This document shows, one piece after another, positions 34,807-40,489 of a stretch of DNA of 55,000 nucleotides (position 1 is its first letter; each line of letters starts with the position of its first letter). This DNA comes from Desulfobacter postgatei 2ac9 (lineage in GTDB: Bacteria; Desulfobacterota; Desulfobacteria; Desulfobacterales; Desulfobacteraceae): NCBI RefSeq assembly GCF_000233695.2, contig NZ_CM001488.1:864792-919791 (forward strand), given 5' to 3'. The position numbers were made by a program, and so were the translations under genes. The notes under the pieces are model-generated. The model was given only the letters and a program-made list of their open reading frames with translations, made no database searches and was not told the origin of the DNA.

Positions 34807-36093
34807 ATGGGAAAAACAATTGCTGAGAAAATTTTTGACGCCCATCTGGTGGACAAACCCTTCGGGGATGTCAGCGTCCTGCGCCTGGATCGGGTTTTTT
34901 GTCATGAAATTACCACCCCGATTGCGATCCAGGATCTGGTTGCACGCGGAAAAGACCGGGTGTTTGATCCGGATAAAATCAAGGCGGTGATTGATCATGT
35001 TTCACCGGCCAAGGATTCCAAAACCGCCATGCAGGGAAAAATTCTGCGGGACTGGGCCTTGCGTCACGGTATAAAAGATTTTTTTGATATCGGCCGGAAC
35101 GGGGTCTGCCATGCCCTGTTTCCTGAAAAAGGGTTTGTCCGTCCCGGATTCACCATCATTATGGGCGACTCACATACCTGCACCCACGGGGCATTTGGTG
35201 CCTTTGCCGCGGGCGTGGGCACCACCGATCTGGAGGTGGGCATTTTAAAGGGGGTGTGCACCTTTAAACAGCCGGAAACCTTTAAAATTGAAATCACCGG
35301 CACCCTTCGTCCGGGCGTATATGCCAAGGATATTATTCTTGAGGTGATTGGTCAGATTTCAGTGAACGGGGCGACCAATATGGTCATTGAGTTTACCGGC
35401 CCTGTGGTGGATGCCATGGGCATGGACCAGCGCATGACCCTTGCCAATATGGCCGTGGAGGCCGGTGCCACATCGGGTATCTGTCTGCCGGACATGACAA
35501 CGGTACAGTATCTGTGGCCTTTTATTAAGGATGAGTTCGAAAGCCCCGAGGAGGCTCTGGCACAATATTCCCGGTTCAGTTCCGATCCGGATGCCGTCTA
35601 TGCAAAGACAAAAACCATTGATGTCACCAGCCTTGAACCCATGGTGACCTTTGGATTCAAACCGGATAATGTTAAACCGGTCTCCCAGATGACGGGTACG
35701 CACGTGGATCAGGTTTACATCGGTTCCTGTACCAATGGGCGTCTGGAGGATCTTCGGGAAGCAGCCGCCGAGGTGGCAGGTAAAAAAATCAGCCCCGGAG
35801 TACGGGCCATTGTATCTCCTGCTACGCCTGATATTTTTAAGGCGGCACTGGATGAAGGACTGATTAAAATTTTTATGGATGCCGGGTTTTGCGTGACCAA
35901 CCCCACCTGCGGGGCCTGTCTTGGCATGAGTAACGGGGTTCTGGCTGAAGGGGAGGTGGCTGCGTCCACCACCAACAGAAATTTTAACGGACGAATGGGC
36001 AAAGGCGGCATGGTTCATCTCATGAGCCCGGCCACGGCGGCGGCCACCGCACTCCATGGTGTGATCACTCATTCTGACCGGTTTAAAAGTTAG
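34807..36093 (+). CDS. 3-isopropylmalate dehydratase-family large subunit (LeuC/HacA/DmdA-like)
   Basis: A 428-residue aconitase-superfamily large subunit. FeS-cluster cysteines are in YIGSCTNGRLEDL and NPTCGACLG, with MGDSHTCTHGAFGAFA upstream. Length fits the archaeal-type LeuC/homoaconitase group. ATG 34807 (MGKTIAEK) is preferred to 34795, because GGAGAG then has proper spacing and MGKTIAEKI is the family-typical start. No leuA or leuB is nearby, and the leading gene is an XRE-cupin regulator, so a role outside leucine synthesis (for example 2,3-dimethylmalate or a methylcitrate-like acid) is possible. Confidence 0.88.
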   Translation: MGKTIAEKIFDAHLVDKPFGDVSVLRLDRVFCHEITTPIAIQDLVARGKDRVFDPDKIKAVIDHVSPAKDSKTAMQGKILRDWALRHGIKDFFDIGRNGVCHALFPEKGFVRPGFTIIMGDSHTCTHGAFGAFAAGVGTTDLEVGILKGVCTFKQPETFKIEITGTLRPGVYAKDIILEVIGQISVNGATNMVIEFTGPVVDAMGMDQRMTLANMAVEAGATSGICLPDMTTVQYLWPFIKDEFESPEEALAQYSRFSSDPDAVYAKTKTIDVTSLEPMVTFGFKPDNVKPVSQMTGTHVDQVYIGSCTNGRLEDLREAAAEVAGKKISPGVRAIVSPATPDIFKAALDEGLIKIFMDAGFCVTNPTCGACLGMSNGVLAEGEVAASTTNRNFNGRMGKGGMVHLMSPATAAATALHGVITHSDRFKS

Positions 36094-36104
36094 GGAGGTA
36101 TATT

Positions 36105-36632
36105 ATGAAAGACTTTGAAGGAAATATGCTCTGCCTGGACCGGGCAGATATCAATACCGACGAAATTATTCCGGCCAGATACCTGACGGAAAGTTCAAAA
36201 TCCGCCTTGAAACCACACCTGCTTGAAGATTTAATCCTGGATGGTTTTAATCCCCAGACCGATTTGAAAGATATCCGTGTGATTTTATCCCGGGGCAATT
36301 TCGGGTGTGGCTCTTCCAGGGAGCATGCGCCCTGGGCACTGGAAGCTAACGGCATCAATGTGGTCATCGCCCCAAGCTTTGCCCGGATTTTCAGGCAGAA
36401 TATGTTTAATTGCGGCATGATGGCCATTGAATTGCCTGAAGATAAGGTCCAGGCCCTGTTCGAGCTGGGTGAGGGCAAAGATGGCCGGCTTTGCATAGAT
36501 GTGGAAAGCCAGACCATCACCGCAACCAATGGCAGCGGCAAAGAACTGAAACTTGAATTTCCTGTTTCACAATTTGACAAAACCCTGGTAAAAACCGGCG
36601 GCTGGGTAGAGTTCGCAGATAAAAATTATTAA
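36105..36632 (+). CDS. 3-isopropylmalate dehydratase-family small subunit (LeuD-like)
   Basis: A 175-residue swivelling-domain subunit that completes the dehydratase active site. Family motifs are DRADINTDEIIPARYL near the N-terminus and RGNFGCGSSREHAPWAL (residues ~64-80), with a following NCGMMAIEL. It lies 11 bases downstream of the large subunit with a GGGAGG site, so the two form a heterodimer from one transcript. A terminator lies about 85 bases after its stop. Confidence 0.92.
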   Translation: MKDFEGNMLCLDRADINTDEIIPARYLTESSKSALKPHLLEDLILDGFNPQTDLKDIRVILSRGNFGCGSSREHAPWALEANGINVVIAPSFARIFRQNMFNCGMMAIELPEDKVQALFELGEGKDGRLCIDVESQTITATNGSGKELKLEFPVSQFDKTLVKTGGWVEFADKNY

Positions 36633-36635
36633 TTA

Positions 36636-36670
36636 GCGCCTGAACGAAAACCGCGTGTTTGGACGGCTCG
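36636..36670 (+). repeat. Dispersed repeat, GCCTGAACGAAAACC type (copy A)
   Basis: GCGCCTGAACGAAAACCGCG begins three bases after the leuD-like stop and continues GTGTTTGGACG. The same 28-31 bases recur with few changes at 53181-53211, ahead of the FmdB gene. Confidence 0.6.
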
Positions 36671-36717
36671 TAAGAGGGGCGTATGCCCACAAAGTTGCCC
36701 GGATGCGCATAAAATTT

Positions 36718-36753
36718 AACCCCCTCACGGTTGTGAGGGGGTTACGTTTTTTT
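36718..36753 (+). terminator. Rho-independent terminator after dehydratase operon
   Basis: AACCCCCTCAC (36718-36728) pairs with GTGAGGGGGTT (36733-36743) around a GGTT loop, then a run of seven T at 36747-36753. An 11-bp perfect stem. Confidence 0.85.
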
Positions 36754-36867
36754 GTTAACCTTATCTTGAAAAAATATAGGCCTTCCCAGATAATGTTAAT
36801 GTTTTTAGCATTGATTTTTTTCACATTTATGCCGATCTGGTTATTCTTTCTTTTCGGATATTATTCT

Positions 36868-36874
36868 GTTAGAT
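36868..36874 (+). other. Possible integron core site (GTTAGAT)
   Basis: GTTAGAT fits the GTTRRRY recombination core that opens integron cassettes. It precedes kwaA by 64 bases. By itself a 7-mer is weak; it is noted because attC-like palindromes follow the next two gene pairs. Confidence 0.25.
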
Positions 36875-36937
36875 AAGTCACTATGAAAGATAAACGGAAA
36901 CCACAGATCAACTTGTTAGTCACACAAGGAGTTAACA

Positions 36938-37444
36938 TTGAGAAACTGGCTTAAATCCTTATTGTTTGTTTCAGCTTTTTCGCCAGCACTATTGGCTCTA
37001 GCTGGAGTCAGGTATTATTCAAAGGGCCTGGATACAGTTTTTTATCAGTTGGTAGTAATTGCATTGATCGGTATCATCTTACCATTCTTGATTCTTTCAC
37101 TCATAAGAAAAAAAGCAGAAATAATCAACTTCAAAGCCAAAAAAGTTGAATCTGCAGATTATTTGCTTCTTGTATTTATTGGAAGTTACATCGCACCCAT
37201 AATCATGAAAGTAGCGGAAATAAACTTTGAGATCACAGCAATCATTGTTTTAATCTTATTCTTCGTTGCATGGATTATTTCTTATATTCCAACTCATCCT
37301 CTTTTATACATAGCTAAATTCAGATTTTATAAAGTAGAGTCTGATACTGGAATGGTCTATGTCCTCATGGCGAGACGAATCATAAGAAGTCCTAAAAGCA
37401 TCAAAGAAGTAAAACAAATCTCTAACAGTATGTTAATGGAGTGA
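36938..37444 (+). CDS. kwaA: KwaA-like membrane protein of a Kiwa anti-phage system
   Basis: A 168-residue protein with four hydrophobic segments (residues ~7-25, 35-57, 70-90, 97-118) and a short basic cytoplasmic tail. Size, topology and the neighbouring DUF4868 gene fit KwaA, the membrane component that senses infection in the Kiwa system. It starts with TTG at 36938 behind AAGGAG. The gene and its neighbours are strongly AT-rich compared with flanking core genes, a sign of transfer. Alone the sequence would be hard to assign; context carries the call. Confidence 0.75.
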   Translation: MRNWLKSLLFVSAFSPALLALAGVRYYSKGLDTVFYQLVVIALIGIILPFLILSLIRKKAEIINFKAKKVESADYLLLVFIGSYIAPIIMKVAEINFEITAIIVLILFFVAWIISYIPTHPLLYIAKFRFYKVESDTGMVYVLMARRIIRSPKSIKEVKQISNSMLME

Positions 37445-37447
37445 TAA

Positions 37448-38329
37448 ATGCCCTTAAACCTTTTTGCACTTACAAACAACCCTTCAAAAAGAATTGTAAA
37501 GTTTGAATTATCAAACGATGTTCAAGAGGAATTAACAAACTATCTCACAGCACAAGAAACAAGATTTACTCAAGCTGAAGAAGAAATAGAATTTGATGGA
37601 AAGTACAAGCCTGATGATGGAGAAATTCTTTTCATTGACGGCTATGACGATATTGATGACTTATCATCAGCAGTTGAAAACCCATTAAGTCCAGAAGTCG
37701 TTGACCCAACAGAAGATTTTTTTGCTGAAATAAAAGCACTTTTCACTGGATATACGGCAGAGAATGGAAATGTAAGAGTACTACTTCAAAATTTTGATAA
37801 AAGAAGGATAATCTCCACAAATGGCTTATCTATTTTTCATTCGTCTAATGTTTACAAAAAAATTGAGGGTATTGGGTTGACCATTGACCATAAACTTACA
37901 GCAACTTTAGAGAGCGGGAAATTAAAATTTTTCAGCTTTCACAATACTCGCCAAATGTTTGATTTGAGTGAATACTATAAAGTTGCCACCGATGATGATG
38001 TAAGAGAATTTGCAGCTCTTGATATAATAAAGTCAGAAAACACTGAACAACTAATCGAGATTTCTGATTCTTGGGTTAGAAGGAAAATATCTCTTATCCA
38101 TCAAAGTGGGATTTTACAAAATGTTCCAATAAATGAGATGAAGACTGTTGCTACTGAATTCAATATTCCATTTTTGACAGAAATGGACGATTCAGAAGAA
38201 GTGATAAAATTGCCAGATAATAAACGAGATCTAAAAAAAATGTTACGATTCCTTGATGAAGACTACTATAAATCGCCACTTTCAAACACAGCATTTGTGA
38301 CCAATTCAAAAAGGGTAGTTACCATCTGA
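37448..38329 (+). CDS. kwaB: KwaB-like DUF4868 protein of a Kiwa anti-phage system
   Basis: A 293-residue soluble protein that I recognise as DUF4868/KwaB-like. Features: an early YKPDDGEILFIDGYDDI segment, a central RVLLQNFDKRRIISTNGLSIF block, then ATLESGKLKFFSFHNTRQMFDLSEYYKVATDDDVREFA (in parts), which is the family core. KwaB is the effector partner of KwaA and acts on infecting phage DNA. It starts three bases past the kwaA stop. AT-rich codon use as in kwaA. Confidence 0.8.
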   Translation: MPLNLFALTNNPSKRIVKFELSNDVQEELTNYLTAQETRFTQAEEEIEFDGKYKPDDGEILFIDGYDDIDDLSSAVENPLSPEVVDPTEDFFAEIKALFTGYTAENGNVRVLLQNFDKRRIISTNGLSIFHSSNVYKKIEGIGLTIDHKLTATLESGKLKFFSFHNTRQMFDLSEYYKVATDDDVREFAALDIIKSENTEQLIEISDSWVRRKISLIHQSGILQNVPINEMKTVATEFNIPFLTEMDDSEEVIKLPDNKRDLKKMLRFLDEDYYKSPLSNTAFVTNSKRVVTI

Positions 38330-38330
38330 A

Positions 38331-38390
38331 ATCAGCTAACAAATGCTTCAGCCAGCGCTCGTTCCTCGCGCGTCTAAAGCTGTTTATTCA
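38331..38390. repeat. attC-like imperfect palindrome between kwaB and the PRTase gene
   Basis: Starting two bases past the kwaB stop, a left arm AGCTAACAAATGCTTCAG (38334-38351) faces a right arm CTAAAGCTGTTTATT (38374-38388). GCTTCAG pairs with CTAAAGC except for one mismatch, and GCGC pairs with GCGC inside. The TAAC start, unequal arms and GC-rich centre recall integron attC sites, but no proper GTTRRRY ends the right arm, so it may be degenerate. Confidence 0.4.
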
Positions 38391-38409
38391 TACAAAGGGA
38401 CGGTTCTAT

Positions 38410-38991
38410 ATGAAAGTTAATGTAAAAAAAATTGAAGGAATATGGGATAAAGGTTTTTCCTTAGATAAACATACAATCAGTAGTACACCTATAGGATATA
38501 ATGACTATGGCCATATGCAATTTGATACAATTCGCCCAGAGGCCGGTGAAGCATTGTTCCAGCTTAAATACCGCTCAGATTTCACACAGGCTCCTATAAT
38601 TGCATCCCAAATGTACGAGTCCTTGGCAAAAAAATATCCCTTTGTTAGCTTCATAGTTCCAATGCCAGCGTCCAGACAAAGACAAAGACAACCAGTAACT
38701 GAAATTGCAAGATCATTAGCCAATTTAATGAATGTTCCATGTTTGGAAGAATTTTTAATTAAAAAACAAGCTACTCCGGCGATGAAAGATATTCATGATA
38801 GAGATGAAAAAGTACAGACCTTAGAAAATGCCTTCTCGATCAATGATACTATAGGTGATGGGCTTTATGACGTATTGGTTGTAGACGACTTATTTGATAC
38901 GGGTTCATCACTTGAAGCCGCTACTAATGTGTTAAAAAGTTGTGGTAAAATACAACATGTTTATGTGGCAACTGTTACAAGGAAAAAATAA
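38410..38991 (+). CDS. Phosphoribosyltransferase (type I PRTase, ComF-like)
   Basis: A 193-residue type I PRTase. The PRPP-binding motif is VVDDLFDTGSSLEAAT (residues ~156-170), with acidic pair DD and the TGSS loop that hold the pyrophosphate. An upstream VPMPASRQRQRQPVTEIARSLA region (residues ~79-100 in parts) corresponds to the ComF-like basic loop. It is far from any purine, pyrimidine or competence gene. Its stop overlaps the start of the SLOG gene (TAATG), so the two act together. AT-rich, in the same island as Kiwa. A nucleotide-modifying or signalling role in defence is inferred. Confidence 0.82.
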   Translation: MKVNVKKIEGIWDKGFSLDKHTISSTPIGYNDYGHMQFDTIRPEAGEALFQLKYRSDFTQAPIIASQMYESLAKKYPFVSFIVPMPASRQRQRQPVTEIARSLANLMNVPCLEEFLIKKQATPAMKDIHDRDEKVQTLENAFSINDTIGDGLYDVLVVDDLFDTGSSLEAATNVLKSCGKIQHVYVATVTRKK

Positions 38992-39548
38992 TGCATAAAA
39001 TTTTTATTTCAGGTTCCATGCGAATAAAAAATATTGATAAGGCAGTAATTAACAGAGTTAACAATATTATCAACTCAAAATTTGGAATAATCATTGGAGA
39101 TGCCGATGGTGTTGATTCGTCTATCCAAAATTATTTAAAAAATACCAACTATGATGAAGTGACAGTCTACTGTACTGGTCAAATACCACGTAATAATTTA
39201 GGTTCTTGGAGTATTAACCCCATCGTTACCGACAAAAAACCTGGGACCCGTGAATATTTCACTGCAAAAGATTTAAGTATGGCAAAAGACTGTGATTTCG
39301 GGTTAATGATTTGGGATTCAAAAAGTACAGGTACATTGAGTAATGTTTTAGAGTTGCTATATTCGAATAAAAAATCTTTGGTATTCGTGAATAAACTTAA
39401 ACAATTTTTTGAAATTACAAACGTAGAATCATTTGAAAAATTGATTTCTGTAATGAGTGAAGCGTATTTTGAGAAAGCGGATAAGAAAATAAAATTAAGA
39501 AATAAACTCAAACAATTAAAGAATAAACAACTAGAATTATTTGACTAA
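38991..39548 (+). CDS. SLOG-family (YspA-like) nucleotide-binding protein
   Basis: A 185-residue Rossmann-like protein. FISGSM at the N-terminus, IIGDADGVDSSIQNYL (residues ~34-48) and a later GTLSNVLELLYSNKKSLVFV match the SLOG/LOG superfamily, nearest to YspA-type members, whose G-x-A-x-G-V-D loop binds nucleotides. A lysine-rich coiled tail (residues ~155-183) may bind nucleic acid or the partner. In defence contexts SLOG domains sense or process nucleotide signals (as in ThsA). It is coupled to the PRTase gene by a TAATG overlap. Confidence 0.78.
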   Translation: MHKIFISGSMRIKNIDKAVINRVNNIINSKFGIIIGDADGVDSSIQNYLKNTNYDEVTVYCTGQIPRNNLGSWSINPIVTDKKPGTREYFTAKDLSMAKDCDFGLMIWDSKSTGTLSNVLELLYSNKKSLVFVNKLKQFFEITNVESFEKLISVMSEAYFEKADKKIKLRNKLKQLKNKQLELFD

Positions 39549-39580
39549 CAAATAAATTCAGGGGACGCAAAAAGCCGGGG
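39543..39580 (+). repeat. Partial attC-like sequence after the SLOG gene
   Basis: GACTAACAAATAAATTCAGG overlaps the SLOG stop and continues GGACGCAAAAAGCCGGGG, a GC-rich short hairpin-like centre. It opens like the attC-like site at 38331 (both CTAACAAAT followed by TTCAG). The right arm is missing; an inverted-repeat element begins at 39587, which may have cut it off. Confidence 0.35.
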
Positions 39581-39586
39581 ATAAAT

Positions 39587-39751
39587 GGGGTCAGAGTAAA
39601 ATTAAATTTTTTAATTTTAACTATAATTTGAACCATTATCTTCAAAATAATTTTACTCTGGTCCTAATTATTCGGCCGGCGGGTTAAGGAAAAGAAAAGA
39701 GGAAGGCCGGTTGGGTGGCGGAAGCCAAAGATTTAATTTTACTCTGACCCC
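39587..39751. mobile_element. MITE-like element with 19-bp perfect inverted repeats
   Basis: GGGGTCAGAGTAAAATTAA (39587-39605) is repeated exactly in inverse at 39733-39751. A third, imperfect inverse copy (AATTTTACTCTGG) lies inside at about 39651. It is 165 bases long with no ORF, so it is probably moved by a transposase elsewhere. GGGGTCAGAGTAAAATTAA-type ends are common in genomes of this group (from memory). Confidence 0.65.
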
Positions 39752-39841
39752 AATTAGAATCAGAACGCTACAGAGGAAGCTCTATTGTAAGGCCAAGCCA
39801 AGCAGTCAAAGAGCGCAAGCCTTACGATGAAGAACATCGGA

Positions 39842-39989
39842 AAGCCGTGTAAGGAAAAACCGTATGCACGATTTGATGAGGGAGCATTGAGGATGCAAGG
39901 TCTTTGGAACACGTAGTAGCCGCGTGCGGCAAGGCGTCTCGAATATAAAAAGGGCTAAAGAAACCGGCCGAATCAGTGCTCTACTCTAT
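39842..39989 (+). mobile_element. Second, decayed group II intron 3' end (domains V-VI)
   Basis: Bases 39845-39989 align without gaps to 1-145 with about eight substitutions, most of them transitions. Several hit domain V (the CACGG arm reads CACGA and the loop-closing GG is AA), so this copy is likely inactive. The domain VI stem is kept with one G-U type change. The 85 bases upstream (from about 39757) may also belong to the intron; no maturase ORF exists here. The flanks differ from the first copy, so it is an independent insertion or remnant. Confidence 0.68.
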
Positions 39990-40023
39990 CCGGATTAAAG
40001 ATGTCCCCGGATGGTAAGAATCG

Positions 40024-40218
40024 AATAGTGTAACGCCCAATTTCTATCAGTGACAAAAAAGTGTAACGGGCAGATATCCCGCTGCTTACCCCGCCCAAAA
40101 TTTCAATAAATACCCCGCCTATCCTGCCTTTTGGTGGCATCCATGGTGTTTGTTGAAAGGAGCCAAAGGCGTTACACTATTTTGAAAAACTGGGTAAAAA
40201 ATACCCGTTACACTATTT
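40024..40218. mobile_element. Small inverted-repeat element with (A)AGTGTAACG ends
   Basis: AATAGTGTAACGCCC (40024-40038) and a second AAGTGTAACGGGC about 30 bases on are mirrored at the right by GGCGTTACACTATTT and ACCCGTTACACTATTT (ending 40218). This gives a roughly 195-base element with doubled terminal inverted motifs and no ORF. It lies right after the decayed intron copy. Confidence 0.5.
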
Positions 40219-40319
40219 GAATCTCAGCACCCGGATTAGATATTTTTTTTTGGAAAACACCAACATAGTCTCACCCCAATTTTTCAAACCTTGATTTTTT
40301 TTTCTTGCCTTAACTTATT

Positions 40320-40358
40320 CCACCCTGATACAGATATTTCATACCTGTATCAGGGTGG
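40320..40358. other. Perfect 14-bp hairpin upstream of the EF-hand protein gene
   Basis: CCACCCTGATACAG (40320-40333) pairs perfectly with CTGTATCAGGGTGG (40345-40358) around an 11-base loop. No T-run follows on either strand. It lies 130 bases ahead of the 747-residue gene and could be an operator, an RNA-stability element or a transposon end. Confidence 0.6.
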
Positions 40359-40489
40359 AGATAATATTTCGGATTCTGGAGGATTGGTTATGATTTGGCT
40401 GACAAAAAACAAATTCGGGTACCTTTATCTTTTATCACTATAGGGTTCTGCTTCTCCGCGTTTAACCTTTAACAGAAGGAAACCTTTAA

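Noticed and set aside
36778-36875. Short hydrophobic ORF (about 25 residues from MLMFLALIFF) upstream of kwaA
   Set aside because: It has no ribosome binding site and lies in AT-rich DNA, where hydrophobic frames arise by chance. It ends in the GTTAGAT heptamer, so it is more likely boundary DNA.
39587-40218. CRISPR array
   Set aside because: Repeats here are inverted pairs at element ends, not regularly spaced direct repeats, and no cas gene is present.
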